Shown: positions 51,458 through 60,241 of the stretch, in pieces
Layout of the letters: every line of letters begins with the position of its first letter
Position numbering within the stretch: the stretch's first letter is position 1
Origin: Gorillibacterium timonense
Lineage (GTDB): Bacteria > Bacillota > Bacilli > Paenibacillales > NBRC-103111
NCBI RefSeq assembly: GCF_001457415.1
Contig: NZ_LN881722.1
Location: 434,001 to 498,000, forward strand
Reading direction: 5' to 3'
DNA: 64,000 nt
Program-made: the position numbers and the translations under genes
The notes under the pieces: model-generated
What the model saw: only the letters and a program-made list of their open reading frames with translations
What the model was told of the DNA's origin: nothing
The model's database searches: none

Positions 51458-52645
51458 ATGAAACAGACAGAATGCGTGGCAATGCTCCTTGCCGGTGGGG
51501 AAGGAAAACGACTGGGTGTGCTGACTTCACAACTTGCCAAGCCTGCGGTACCTTTTGGCGGCAAGTACCGCATTATTGATTTTACCCTCAGCAATTGCAC
51601 CAATTCGGGGATCTCTTCCGTGGGGATTCTTACTCAATATCAGCCGGAGCTGCTTCACGCCCATATCGGCACCGGTTCCGCCTGGAAGCTGGATCAGCCG
51701 GGAGGTGACGCAACTCTTCTCTCGTCGGATGAATGCAAGGTCTACAAAGGAACCGCCGACGCGATATACCAGAACTTCGCTTATCTGGAGGAGCGCGATC
51801 CGGAATACGTGCTGATCATCTCGGGCGATCATATTTATAACATGGACTACCGCCAAATGCTCGAGTACCACAAAGCCAAAAAAGCGGATGCGACCATCTC
51901 CGTGATCCCGGTGAAGTGGGAAGAAGCAAGCCGCTTCGGAATTATGAACACGGACAAGCTGGGCCGCGTCACAGACTTTGTGGAAAAGCCCGCCAAGCCG
52001 CAAAGCAACCTGGCTTCCATGGGGATTTACATTTTCAATTGGGAGATCTTGCGTGAATTCTTGCTCAAGGATGCCGCGAATGCGAGCTCCAGCAATGACT
52101 TCGGCAAGGACATCATCCCGCTACTGCTGCAGGAGGGGGCTAAGCTTCACGCGTACTCCTTCAAGGGCTATTGGAAGGACGTCGGCACGGTTCAGAGCCT
52201 GTGGGATGCCCACATGGACCTGCTGGAGGCGGAGCCGGTCATGATCTTAAACGGTGAGGAGTGGCCTCTCTACACAAATTGCGAGCCGTCCGCCAGCCAG
52301 TACATTTCTCCGACTGCGCGAATCGCCAGCTCCAGCATCAACGAGGGATGCCGCATCTATGGTGAAGTGGATCATTCCGTCATCTTCTGCAACGTAGAGG
52401 TTGGCGAGGGCAGCCTGATTCGCGACAGCATCATCATGCCCGGTGCGGTAATCGGCAAGAACGTCATCATCCATAAAGCGATCGTCGGCGAAGGCACGGT
52501 CATCCGGGATGGAGCCATCGTAGGCGATTTCGAAGAGGATGAAATCATCGTCATCGGAGATCATGAAGTGGTAACGAAGGAAGCCGACCGGCTTCCGAAA
52601 ATCTTCGCACCGCGCAATTCCATTTTTCTGGAGAGAATCGGTTAA
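51458..52645 (+). CDS. glgC: Glucose-1-phosphate adenylyltransferase
   Basis: 395 residues. The N-terminal Rossmann part has [45 protein letters not shown] and F-V-E-K-P. The C-terminal ~110 residues are hexapeptide repeats. It makes ADP-glucose for glycogen. The window shows no glgD, glgA, glgB or glgP next to it; a MITE precedes it and a terminator follows, so here it is a single-gene unit. Confidence 0.93.
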   Translation: MKQTECVAMLLAGGEGKRLGVLTSQLAKPAVPFGGKYRIIDFTLSNCTNSGISSVGILTQYQPELLHAHIGTGSAWKLDQPGGDATLLSSDECKVYKGTADAIYQNFAYLEERDPEYVLIISGDHIYNMDYRQMLEYHKAKKADATISVIPVKWEEASRFGIMNTDKLGRVTDFVEKPAKPQSNLASMGIYIFNWEILREFLLKDAANASSSNDFGKDIIPLLLQEGAKLHAYSFKGYWKDVGTVQSLWDAHMDLLEAEPVMILNGEEWPLYTNCEPSASQYISPTARIASSSINEGCRIYGEVDHSVIFCNVEVGEGSLIRDSIIMPGAVIGKNVIIHKAIVGEGTVIRDGAIVGDFEEDEIIVIGDHEVVTKEADRLPKIFAPRNSIFLERIG

Positions 52646-52688
52646 TCAGTTAATCGGATAAGCCAGCCCTTATCTTCGTGCATGACAG

Positions 52689-52737
52689 AAGCTATCCCCG
52701 CAGCAGACTCCGGTCTGTTCGACGGGATAGCTTTTTT
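52689..52737 (+). terminator. Terminator of glgC
   Basis: AAGCTATCCC (52689-52698) pairs with GGGATAGCTT (52724-52733) followed by TTTT. A GACTCCGGTC-type inner hairpin fills the loop. Confidence 0.85.
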
Positions 52738-52756
52738 GCTTGCCATTCTCCTCGTG

Positions 52757-52800
52757 AAAAAAGCTTCCGCCCAGGCACCTGGCCTGAGTGGAAGCTTGAA
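52757..52800 (-). terminator. Terminator of the SDR gene
   Basis: On the minus strand AAGCTTCC...GGAAGCTT encloses a second stem (AGGCCAGG/CCTGG), followed by TTTTCAC. It faces the glgC terminator. Confidence 0.8.
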
Positions 52801-52843
52801 CATGATTATGAGCTTGAGCAATGCCGCCTCCTAGAAGCGCATG

Positions 52844-53632
52844 TCAGCCGTGTAGAAGCGACTCGGCGCCGTCGATATAGATCGGTGTGCCGGTGATATG
52901 GGACGACTCGTCGGAGGCGAGGAACAGCACCAGATCGGCGACATGCTCCGGCTGACCGGGGCCCTCCTGCAGAGGCTGATCGCCCTCCGGGAATTCGACG
53001 GGGATCTTGATCGTATCGAGCTCGGGGCGGTAATCGGTGTTGTCGTCGATGCTCGTCTCGATCGCGCCGGGGCAAATGGCGTTGACGCGGATTTTGAACT
53101 TGGCGAGCTCCAGAGCCGCCATCTTCATGAAGGCGACCTGCCCGGCCTTACTCGTGCTGTAGATGCTGAAGCCAAAGTTCGAGAACACGCGATTGCCGTT
53201 GATCGAGCTGGTGATGATGATGCTGCCTCCCTTTTGCTTCATATGAGGAATGGCGTATTTGACTGTGAGGAAGGTGCCCCGCAGGTTGATGTCGATGGTC
53301 TGATCCCAATCCTCGACGGTCATCTCTTCGATAGGAGCGATCTTGCCGTTGATTCCGGCATTGGCAAAGACGATGTCGAGCTTGCCCCAGAGGTCGACTA
53401 CATGCCGGATGCCCTTTTCGACCATCTCCGGCCGTGAGATATCGGTTTCAAAGACGCAGGCTTCTCCGCCGAAGGATTCAATCTCTGCCTTCACCTTGTT
53501 GGCCTGCTCCGGCGTGCGGTCGAGCAGACAGACCTTGGCCCCATGGCGGGCTAACAGCAGAGCCGCCGCCTTTCCGATCCCGGAGCCTCCGCCGGTAATA
53601 AACGCCACTTTTCCTTCGACGCGTTTTTCCAT
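52844..53632 (-). CDS. Short-chain dehydrogenase/reductase
   Basis: ATG 53632 (MEKRVEGK) follows GAAGGAGGC; an in-frame start at 53656 lacks a site. 262 residues. Classical SDR: T-G-G-G-S-G-I-G cofactor loop, N-A-G-I-N, S-S-I-N and Y-S-T-S-K catalytic set, and N-A-I-C-P-G-A-I. Asp39 after the second strand (L-L-D-R) suggests NAD(H) preference. Substrate unknown. Confidence 0.9.
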   Translation of the reverse strand: MEKRVEGKVAFITGGGSGIGKAAALLLARHGAKVCLLDRTPEQANKVKAEIESFGGEACVFETDISRPEMVEKGIRHVVDLWGKLDIVFANAGINGKIAPIEEMTVEDWDQTIDINLRGTFLTVKYAIPHMKQKGGSIIITSSINGNRVFSNFGFSIYSTSKAGQVAFMKMAALELAKFKIRVNAICPGAIETSIDDNTDYRPELDTIKIPVEFPEGDQPLQEGPGQPEHVADLVLFLASDESSHITGTPIYIDGAESLLHG

Positions 53633-53880
53633 TCTCGTGCCTCCTTCATCCCTCATCGGGTACGTACTACTTGTATATAAACCGAAGGGTCCGAACCTGA
53701 AACCGAGGACCGTTCTGAGAAAGGGACGCGAAAAAACGGGCCATTATTCCCAAACCGATGGTTCAGGCTATAGCCGGAAGGTTATTAATATCGTGAGAAA
53801 CGAATTGAAGCTGACTGTATCGATCCGATTAAAGTTAAAAGCGTTCGAGTCCGATGTCGACGTGCGAGGAGGGACACCGA

Positions 53881-54468
53881 ATGAACCGGAAATGGGCATG
53901 CACTCTTCTTGGCGGAAGCCTCTTGCTGATGGGACACGGCGGCGGGTTATCGGTTGAGACCATCCGTCTTCCCGACACTTCGTCCGCATTTACGAATACA
54001 GCCGTACACGCCTTGGCTCAGAGTCCACTGGGGCGGGGTTCCGCGGATTCCGCTGCTCCGGATTCCGGACAACAACCCGATGCGGCGATTGCTCTTCGGG
54101 ATGTAAACGGAATAACCCTATCCGATGATCGCGAAGCGGTTGTCGCCAAGCTGGGGGTTCCGGAGGATATCATTCAGGACCCGTTGAATAAGGATCTGGA
54201 GATCTACCGATACGCACAGATGGAAGTCTCCTTTTCAGGGGATCACGTCTACGATGTCTCTGTCTCTGCGGACTCGGGTTCGCTGACCCTCGATGGAGTG
54301 AAGCTGCAGATCGCCCCGGCATCCATTCGGGACAAGCTGGGCGATCCCGATTATGTGGCCGAAGACGGCCTCGTGTATCAGCGGGGTTATTATCTGCTCA
54401 AGGTTTATCTGAATGTCGAACAAGGACGCATCGATGTGATTCGCTATTACTCCTTGGCGAATACATGA
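53881..54468 (+). CDS. Secreted hypothetical protein
   Basis: ATG 53881 follows GAGGAGGGAC. 195 residues. A hydrophobic N-terminal segment (about 8-22) gives a signal or anchor. Residues about 75-190 contain two similar beta-alpha segments (V-V-A-K-L-G-V-P-E-D-I and I-R-D-K-L-G-D-P-D-Y-V), each followed by a strand-rich stretch, resembling the SmpA/OmlA-like lipoprotein fold without a lipobox. No enzyme motif. Function unknown. Confidence 0.75.
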   Translation: MNRKWACTLLGGSLLLMGHGGGLSVETIRLPDTSSAFTNTAVHALAQSPLGRGSADSAAPDSGQQPDAAIALRDVNGITLSDDREAVVAKLGVPEDIIQDPLNKDLEIYRYAQMEVSFSGDHVYDVSVSADSGSLTLDGVKLQIAPASIRDKLGDPDYVAEDGLVYQRGYYLLKVYLNVEQGRIDVIRYYSLANT

Positions 54469-54664
54469 CCGCGGCCGAGCCGATCGACGATTGTTGCTTC
54501 CATGTGAGCGGCGGCGCTTCCGAGTGCTGCCGTTCCTGCATGACAGGAAAGGAGCTGCGGATTTGCTTTCCCGCAGCTTGAATCGACAGATTGCGACTGC
54601 GAGTGTATTTCTTAGCGAGATTTGATAAACTAGCATCAGACAATCCGAATGGGGTGAATCCGGG

Positions 54665-55012
54665 ATGAATCGCAAGAAATTCGATATGACGGTTAAGGAA
54701 TCATCGGACAATTATACGATCTATGTGAGCGGGGAGCTCGATTTGGCCGTTTCGGCCGAGTTTCGCTCAGAGATTGAACCGCTGCTTACTTCCGATAAAG
54801 AAGTTGTTCTAGACATGGCTGATCTCACTTATATCGACAGCACGGGGATGGGCATCATCATATTTTTCTTGAAGGCGCGCAAGGAGGATGGGAAGGCCCT
54901 GTCGGTTCAAAATGTACCGCAAAAGATCAAAAAGCTGTTTGATCTGACGGGGATTACGCGGTTCCTTCCCGTTCACGGCAGCTCTCCTGAAACGAAGGCG
55001 GATGGTGTATGA
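54665..55012 (+). CDS. rsbV: Anti-sigma factor antagonist, RsbV-like (copy 1)
   Basis: 115 residues, STAS domain. The phosphorylatable serine is in Y-I-D-S-T-G-M-G. V-S-G-E-L-D-L-A-V and F-D-L-T-G-I-T-R-F are canonical. In partner switching the unphosphorylated form binds the anti-sigma kinase. It overlaps the following rsbW-like gene (ATGA), but no sigma factor gene follows. It is close to the second copy at 56943 (V-S/L-S-G-E-L-D-L), pointing to duplication. Confidence 0.92.
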   Translation: MNRKKFDMTVKESSDNYTIYVSGELDLAVSAEFRSEIEPLLTSDKEVVLDMADLTYIDSTGMGIIIFFLKARKEDGKALSVQNVPQKIKKLFDLTGITRFLPVHGSSPETKADGV

Positions 55013-55452
55013 TGGTTGGACAGAAACGGATCTTTCTCTCCCTGCCGGCTGAAGCGGAGTGTATTGATATCGCAAGGTTGGCCCTTTACGGCATTTCCAA
55101 CCAGATGGGCTTTTCCTATGAGGATATTGAGGATATGAAGGTAGCCATCGCTGAAGCGTGCAACAATGTTGTCTTGCATGCTTATGCGGGAGCAGAACAA
55201 GGGACCATCGATATTGAATTTTTGCGCAGCGAAGCGGAGCTTACCATCACGGTGAGCGATTCCGGAGAGAGCTTCCCCTATGACCGGGCGGCTCACACTG
55301 AAATGCCATATGAAGGCAAGTCGCTGGACGACATCTCCGCTGGCGGGCTCGGCATCTATCTGATGCAAGCGCTCATGGACCGCGTGGAGGTGGAACAGGA
55401 GGCCGGCACGAAGGTGATGCTGACCAAGTACCTCACTCCTGTCCCAACCTGA
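55009..55452 (+). CDS. rsbW: Anti-sigma serine kinase, RsbW-like (copy 1)
   Basis: 147 residues of the GHKL fold: N-box E-A-C-N-N-V-V-L-H-A-Y, G1 V-S-D-S-G-E-S-F, and G2 A-G-G-L-G-I-Y-L-M-Q-A-L-M-D. It would bind a sigma factor and phosphorylate its RsbV partner. The shared stretch G-F-S-Y-E-D-I-E-D-M-K-V-A makes it paralogous to the copy at 57296. Having no sigma gene of its own, it may act on sigma-B at 57745 or on an unlinked partner. Confidence 0.92.
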   Translation: MMVGQKRIFLSLPAEAECIDIARLALYGISNQMGFSYEDIEDMKVAIAEACNNVVLHAYAGAEQGTIDIEFLRSEAELTITVSDSGESFPYDRAAHTEMPYEGKSLDDISAGGLGIYLMQALMDRVEVEQEAGTKVMLTKYLTPVPT

Positions 55453-55555
55453 GCCGAACCGATTCCTATGCCCTTTCCGGCATCCATCGAAAGAGCCTTA
55501 TGCCTGCAGCACGAGGCGGCGAATGGAGCGGAAGGGGTTTTTGTGTTCGATGAAA

Positions 55556-55597
55556 AAGCCGACGCTCACCGAAAGGGAATCGGTGTGCGCCGGCTTA
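55556..55597 (-). terminator. Terminator of dps
   Basis: On the minus strand AAGCCGGCGCACACCGA pairs with TCGGTGAGCGTCGGCTT, two mismatches, followed by TTTC. Confidence 0.8.
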
Positions 55598-55609
55598 GGA
55601 TAACAAGGA

Positions 55610-56065
55610 TTAACGAAGGAAAGCGCGAAGCATCCAGGCGTTCTTCTGCAGATCGGTGATCGTCTGAACGCACAGGTCGGCGGTGGAGTCGTCTTCCGCG
55701 TCTTCGGCGATTGCGATCGTTTCCTTCAGCTCCGAGATCAACTGTTCGAAGTCGGCCAATACGGCTTGGACCATTTCTTTGGGGGCTTCGCCACCCTTTG
55801 CTTCCTTGATCGTAGCGATCGACAGGCTTTCCTTCAGAGTCGCAACCGGATTTCCTTGCAGAGCCAGAATGCGTTCTGCAACTTCGTCCAGCTTTTCGGC
55901 GGTGTAATCATAGAACTCTTCCAATTTGGAATGCAGCTCGAAGAAGTTTTCCCCGGTTACATACCAGTGATAATTGTGGAGCTTCGTGAACAGAACCGTC
56001 AGGTTCGCGACCTGTTGGTTAAGAGCTCCTACAACATTTTTGGTTTGGTTTGCAGTCGTTGCCAT
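55610..56065 (-). CDS. dps: Dps-family ferritin-like protein
   Basis: 151 residues after AAAGGAGGAAGG. The four-helix Dps motifs are present: H-N-Y-H-W-Y-V-T-G-E-N-F-F-E-L-H with the ferroxidase His/Asp-Glu set (F-Y-D-Y-T-A-E-K-L-D-E-V-A-E-R). It oxidises and stores iron and shields DNA during stress. A sigma-B-like promoter (TATTCA, 14 bp, GGGTAT) precedes it. In B. cereus a ferritin-like gene also sits beside sigB. Confidence 0.93.
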   Translation of the reverse strand: MATTANQTKNVVGALNQQVANLTVLFTKLHNYHWYVTGENFFELHSKLEEFYDYTAEKLDEVAERILALQGNPVATLKESLSIATIKEAKGGEAPKEMVQAVLADFEQLISELKETIAIAEDAEDDSTADLCVQTITDLQKNAWMLRAFLR

Positions 56066-56116
56066 GATACCTTCCTCCTTTATCGTTATCAGTCAAATTT
56101 AGGGTTCTGTTTTATT

Positions 56117-56153
56117 ATACCCAAGGAAAGAGGCAATGAATATGAATATTCAT
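56117..56153 (-). promoter_or_regulatory. Sigma-B-like promoter and palindrome upstream of dps
   Basis: On the minus strand TATTCA (56142-56137), 14-bp spacer, GGGTAT (56122-56117). A 12-bp palindrome ATGAATATTCAT (56142-56153) overlaps the -35 and could bind a repressor such as a PerR/Fur-type protein; this last point is a guess. Confidence 0.5.
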
Positions 56154-56169
56154 TCACAATTGGCGGTAA

Positions 56170-56195
56170 GATTCATCGAATGGCAATGCGGGTAA
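56170..56195 (+). promoter_or_regulatory. Sigma-B-like promoter upstream of the DUF948 gene
   Basis: GATTCA (56170-56175), 14-bp spacer, GGGTAA (56190-56195). It shares both hexamers with the motifs at 56785 and 58561. Confidence 0.55.
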
Positions 56196-56239
56196 CAACC
56201 CTTACCTAACAAACCCATCATTTGAGGAGGTAAGCCATC

Positions 56240-56698
56240 ATGATCCTGGAAATCAGTGTGGCGGTGATCGCTATCGCTTTCGCCGCTCTCGTCCTCTTTT
56301 TGATTCGTACGCTCCATACGCTTCAAGTCACGCTAAAGGATACGAACAAGACCATTGTCGAGGTTCAGCGGGAGCTGAACGAGGTCAGTACGGAAGTGAA
56401 GGGGCTCATCCGCAATACCAATCAGATTACGCTGGACGTCCGAACCAAGATGAAGGCACTTGATTCCTTGTTCGGTACGGTAGAGAACGTCGGGGATACG
56501 CTGGAGGGAGTGACGTCCACCCTGCGTACCGCGTCCAATCGCTTCATGACGAATGTCCAGCGGAACATCAATCAGGTCGAAACCCCCGAGAACAAAAAGG
56601 TAGATAAGGTGCTGAGCGCCGTCAGCTCGGCCATCGACATCTGGAAGCGGATCAGGCTTCATCGGCTGAACAGCAGGCGGGAAGCGGCCCGTTCTTGA
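56240..56698 (+). CDS. DUF948 general stress protein (YtxG-like)
   Basis: 152 residues after TGAGGAGG. An N-terminal membrane helix (about 3-24) is followed by a long coiled coil rich in T-N-x-T-I-x-E-V and V-R-T-K-M-K-A-L, as in DUF948/YtxG. B. subtilis ytxG is sigma-B dependent together with ytxH; a ytxH-like gene occurs at 60433. Function unknown. Confidence 0.85.
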   Translation: MILEISVAVIAIAFAALVLFLIRTLHTLQVTLKDTNKTIVEVQRELNEVSTEVKGLIRNTNQITLDVRTKMKALDSLFGTVENVGDTLEGVTSTLRTASNRFMTNVQRNINQVETPENKKVDKVLSAVSSAIDIWKRIRLHRLNSRREAARS

Positions 56699-56784
56699 AT
56701 CCGCGAGTCGAGCAGCTCCGTATCGGAAGCACGGCGTGCTTGCGGCAGCGCGTCCTGTTCGCGGGTACATGCAGAATCTGTTAT

Positions 56785-56810
56785 GATTCAGGTTTTGAGG
56801 GAGCGGGTAA
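56785..56810 (+). promoter_or_regulatory. Sigma-B-like promoter upstream of rsbV-rsbW-sigB
   Basis: GATTCA (56785-56790), 14-bp spacer, GGGTAA (56805-56810), about 130 bp ahead of rsbV copy 2. It would give positive autoregulation of the operon. Confidence 0.6.
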
Positions 56811-56942
56811 TGACTCATGAGCTAGTATGCAACACGCTCGGGGGATAACCTCTAGGTAAGGCAAGGCGGCCGAGGGGATCTTTCCGATGCGGTCAAATGG
56901 AAACGAAGATCGGATTTTCATTGGAATGAGGGAGGAAACGAT

Positions 56943-57299
56943 ATGAATAGAGAGAAGTTTTATATGACCAAGCAGCTCACTCCGCAAAGCATCGCCTTTT
57001 CGTTGAGCGGGGAGCTTGATCTGTCATCGGCTCCGGAGATGCAAGAGGAGCTGGAGCCTTACGTGAACCAAAGCGGACGCGCCTTGATCCTGAACTTTCA
57101 GGATCTTCAATACATCGATAGCACCGGTATCGGGATCTTGATTCAAATTCTGAAGCGCCGCACTGCCATCGGGAGCGGCTTCAAGTTGATCGGGGTCTCG
57201 CCGAAGATCAAAAGGCTGTTTGATATTACGGGAATATCTCAGTACCTGGATCTGGAAGTCGCGGGAATTCCCCAAGAAAGGAAAGAAGATATCGTATGA
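56943..57299 (+). CDS. rsbV: Anti-sigma factor antagonist RsbV (sigB operon)
   Basis: 118 residues after GGGAGGAAACG. STAS domain with the phosphoserine loop Y-I-D-S-T-G-I-G and L-S-G-E-L-D-L-S-S. It overlaps rsbW by 4 bp (ATGA). In stress the phosphatase at 44017 should dephosphorylate it so that it traps RsbW and frees sigma-B. Confidence 0.95.
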   Translation: MNREKFYMTKQLTPQSIAFSLSGELDLSSAPEMQEELEPYVNQSGRALILNFQDLQYIDSTGIGILIQILKRRTAIGSGFKLIGVSPKIKRLFDITGISQYLDLEVAGIPQERKEDIV

Positions 57300-57748
57300 A
57301 ACAAGAGGAGCAGCATGTTCAGTTAACCGTGCCGGCCGTTGCCCATTATGTTGATATCGTTCGACTTACGCTTTACGGGATTGCTACGAAATGGGGATTT
57401 TCCTATGAAGAAATCGAGGATATGAAGGTCGCGGTTGCAGAAGCGTGCAACAATGCGGTTCTTCATGCGTATAAAGATCGTGAGCCTGGAAAGGTGGACG
57501 TGACCTTCAGCGGAGCGGAGGGAGAATGGATCCGGATCTCCGTTAAGGATCAAGGCGCCAGCTTTGACTTCAATCGCAGAAGCGGTCAACCCACTGCCCT
57601 GCACGATAAGAAATTGGAAGATGTTCATGCCGGAGGGCTGGGAATCTACATGATGCAGGCCTTGATGGACGATGTTCAGGTGATTACCGACTCCGGAACC
57701 GAAGTGATCTTGACTAAGTTTCTCCAACGAAATGGGGAGATGGCATGA
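57296..57748 (+). CDS. rsbW: Anti-sigma-B factor / serine kinase RsbW
   Basis: 150 residues. N-box E-A-C-N-N-A-V-L-H-A-Y, G1 V-K-D-Q-G-A-S-F-D, G2 A-G-G-L-G-I-Y-M-M-Q-A-L-M-D-D. It holds sigma-B inactive and phosphorylates RsbV. Both junctions are 4-bp ATGA overlaps, which keeps the three proteins in fixed ratio. Confidence 0.95.
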   Translation: MKQEEQHVQLTVPAVAHYVDIVRLTLYGIATKWGFSYEEIEDMKVAVAEACNNAVLHAYKDREPGKVDVTFSGAEGEWIRISVKDQGASFDFNRRSGQPTALHDKKLEDVHAGGLGIYMMQALMDDVQVITDSGTEVILTKFLQRNGEMA

Positions 57749-58515
57749 AGGCGAATGAGCCGACTCATGAACAGACTTTACTCAACAAGATTGCGGAATA
57801 TCAGGATACCGGGGCCGAAGAGGTCGTGACGGACCTGCTTATGGAATATGAATCGCTCGTCAAAATGGCAGCGGGCAAAATGTCCCGCAATCGGCCGGAT
57901 CTCTACGAGGATCTCTATCAAGTCGGGCAGATGTCGCTTCTGCGCTTGTTCAAGCAGTATGACCCGAGTCTCGGCATTCAGTTTGAAGCTTATGCTATGA
58001 AGAGCTTGATCGGCCACATGAAGAACTATCTGCGGGACAAGTCCTGGTACATCCAGGTTCCCCGGAGAATCAAGGAAAAGGGGCTGTTGATCCAGCAAAC
58101 CATCGATGACCTGACCATGAAGCTGGAGCGCTCCCCTAATATCAACGAGATCGCAGAGGCTCTGGAGCTCTCTCAGGAAGAAACCATCGAGGTGCTGGCA
58201 GGCCGGGAATGCTACAACTACGTGTCGCTCGATACACCGCTCTCCAGCGACGAAGGGAGTGCCACCATCGGCGATCTGATCGGAGGCACCGGGGATGATT
58301 ATCATACCATCGAGATGAGAATGGACCTGCAGCAGGCCTTTGTATACCTCAAGGAAGAGGAGAGAAGGGTGCTCGTGATGGCCTATAGCGAGGGTCAATC
58401 GCAGCGGACCATCGCCCAAGAGCTCGGGATTTCCCAGATGAGCGTATCCCGCATCCAGAAGAGAGCGATCGAGAAGCTGAAGGATCATTTAACCGAAAAG
58501 AAATCGGCAGGATGA
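57745..58515 (+). CDS. sigB: RNA polymerase sigma factor SigB
   Basis: 256 residues. Region 2 is D-L-Y-Q-V-G-Q-M-S-L-L-R and Y-A-M-K-S-L-I-G-H-M-K-N-Y-L-R-D-K-S-W; region 3 is P-R-R-I-K-E-K-G; region 4 is L-K-E-E-E-R-R-V-L-V-M-A-Y...S-Q-R-T-I-A-Q-E-L-G-I-S-Q-M-S-V-S-R. This is the sigma-B/F/G branch. Gene order rsbV-rsbW-sigB with overlaps, and a terminator right at the stop. No rsbX follows. Confidence 0.95.
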   Translation: MKANEPTHEQTLLNKIAEYQDTGAEEVVTDLLMEYESLVKMAAGKMSRNRPDLYEDLYQVGQMSLLRLFKQYDPSLGIQFEAYAMKSLIGHMKNYLRDKSWYIQVPRRIKEKGLLIQQTIDDLTMKLERSPNINEIAEALELSQEETIEVLAGRECYNYVSLDTPLSSDEGSATIGDLIGGTGDDYHTIEMRMDLQQAFVYLKEEERRVLVMAYSEGQSQRTIAQELGISQMSVSRIQKRAIEKLKDHLTEKKSAG

Positions 58516-58546
58516 GGAACACCGGATGACCGGTGTTCCTTTTTTG
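58515..58546 (+). terminator. Terminator of the sigB operon
   Basis: A perfect 11-bp stem AGGAACACCGG (58515-58525) with its complement (58530-58540), ATGA loop and TTTTT after it. Confidence 0.92.
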
Positions 58547-58560
58547 TCTGTATCGCTCGT

Positions 58561-58585
58561 GATTCAAAGGAGGCTTATCGGGTAA
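58561..58585 (+). promoter_or_regulatory. Sigma-B-like promoter upstream of the 103-aa gene
   Basis: GATTCA (58561-58566), 13-bp spacer, GGGTAA (58580-58585). A stray AAGGAGG inside the spacer has no start codon after it. Confidence 0.5.
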
Positions 58586-58676
58586 GTAGTGGTACCTCAG
58601 AGACGAGACTGCTGAGGAATGGCGAAACGGCCATGTTCGGGCCGAATCAAATCCAAGAAGAGGCGGTGTGGTTCTG

Positions 58677-58988
58677 ATGATTAAGCATCGGATCAAATGC
58701 TTCGACAGTGAGCTTCTGGTGCGCGAAAGCGGCGAAGCCTCGTACGAGTTAACCATCCAATCGTCCTCCAACCCGCTTGGCTTCGGCAACGCTCTACACA
58801 CCTTCAAGAGCTGCGATGAGGCGGTCCGGGCCGCCGAGCATTTCTGCGGGCTGTATACGGCCGCTAGAGAGAAGGGATACTATTTGAGGGAGAAGAGTTT
58901 TATCAAACCGGACCGGGAAAAGATCGAGGTCTCCAGCCTGCTGCTTACGGGAATGGCGGTGGAGGAGTTTGCCGCCACCTTGTCGTAA
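58677..58988 (+). CDS. Hypothetical protein, probably stress-induced
   Basis: 103 residues from ATG 58677 with AAGAGGCGG upstream; GTG 58668 is an alternative. The sequence (K-C-F-D-S-E-L-L-V-R-E-S-G-E-A-S-Y-E-L) alternates strands, then a helix with three cysteines in the whole protein (C-F, C-D, C-G). No known domain. Its sigma-B-like promoter suggests regulon membership. Confidence 0.65.
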   Translation: MIKHRIKCFDSELLVRESGEASYELTIQSSSNPLGFGNALHTFKSCDEAVRAAEHFCGLYTAAREKGYYLREKSFIKPDREKIEVSSLLLTGMAVEEFAATLS

Positions 58989-59019
58989 TCGGTGGTCAAC
59001 CTGCTGCATGATTCGTGAC

Positions 59020-60241
59020 TAGTAGCTCTTCAATTCTTAAACCGTGGATAAAGTCGTTTTAGCTTGATGCGAGCGTCCTCGGTAGTAAACTGCCAATCGA
59101 CTCCCTTTTGGGAAAGGTTGCGCGCCTGTTCCCAAGCAGACATTTCAATGGTCAAGTCGGCAATGGAGGGAATGCGACGTCCCAAACATTGACTCGTCAG
59201 AACACTGAGCTCGATCTCTGCCATATTGAGCCAACTGCCATGCTTGGGCGTGTAGTGAACCTCGATTCGCTTAGCTAAACGACGAGCGGTCTGCGGATCA
59301 AACGCTTGATAGAGTGAAGCGATCGCATGCGTATTGAGATTATCCATCACCAGCCGAATCTTCGGTGCGTCTTTGTAATGAACGTCCAGGAGTTCCCGGA
59401 TTTGTTCCGCCCACTCGATTCGCGTGCGTTGCTCCCGAACGCTCACATGACGCCAACTGCCCAAGGGTTCCGTGAAAAGAAAGATACTGCAGGTGCCAAC
59501 TCGGACATATTCACTATCCTGACGTTCAGGTTGGGCGGGCTTCATAGGGATGGGCTGTCTGGCTTCATCCAACAGTTGGTAGGGTTTCTCGTCCATGCAG
59601 ATCACGGGGCAATCCGCATCATAGGGCAACCGATAGACATCCAACACATCCTCCATCGCAGCGACAAATGTGGCATTCTGCTCGGGGGGAATACACCAGC
59701 ATTTATGAAGATGGGGTTTGAGCTCGTTTTTTTAACACTTGCCGGACAGTTTCGTAGGAGAGCCCCTCCACATACTGAAGTTCGACCGCTCGATTCGCCA
59801 GCAAGTGCAGGGTCCAGCGGCTTCGTCCCTCCGGGGGTGCACTGCAGCTTAGGGCGATGATCCTTGCCTCCACTTCTCCGGTTATTTTGGGAGCAACAGG
59901 GGGAGTCACCCGCTTTTTTCGCTTCACTGCTCCATCCAACCCTTGCTCGGTATACGCTTTACGAATGGCATAGACCGTATTGGGATGCACGCCTAACCGC
60001 TCGGCAATCTCCCGTTCTTTTAAGGCCCCGCCTTCACGATTCTTATCGGCCGCCAGCAGAATGTGTGCCCGGCGGATGGCACGAGCGCTTGCCTTTCCTT
60101 TCGATACCACCACGGTTAACTGGTTTCGCTCTTCTTCGGACAGTGATATCGGATAGCTTATCGGTCGCATCGTATTACCTCTTTTTGCCACTACTTTACC
60201 ACAGATTGCATTTTCATACTATTAGAATTGAAGAGCTACTA
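59020..60241 (-). mobile_element. IS630-family insertion sequence
   Basis: Inverted ends GTAGCTCTTCAATTCT (59022-59037) and its complement (60224-60239), flanked by TA on both sides (59020-59021 and 60240-60241) within CTAG, the target typical of IS630. It encodes one transposase read in two frames. The right end directly touches MITE copy 3: its TA is also the left TA of that MITE. About 1.22 kb. Confidence 0.92.
59030..60170 (-). CDS. IS630-family transposase, two frames joined at an A7 run
   Basis: The first frame (ATG 60170 to 59703) carries the HTH region: S-E-E-E-R-N-Q-L, R-A-H-I-L-L-A-A-D and G-V-H-P-N-T-V-Y-A-I-R. It ends soon after TTAAAAAAACG (minus strand, 59733-59727). The catalytic half continues in another frame to 59030 with the DDE set: V-I-C-M-D-E-K-P, L-V-M-D-N-L-N-T-H, and G-S-W-L-N-M-A-E-I-E-L. 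Joining needs a +1 shift or loss of one A, giving about 379 residues. All catalytic residues are present, so it may be active through slippage; a disabling mutation is the alternative. Confidence 0.85.
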
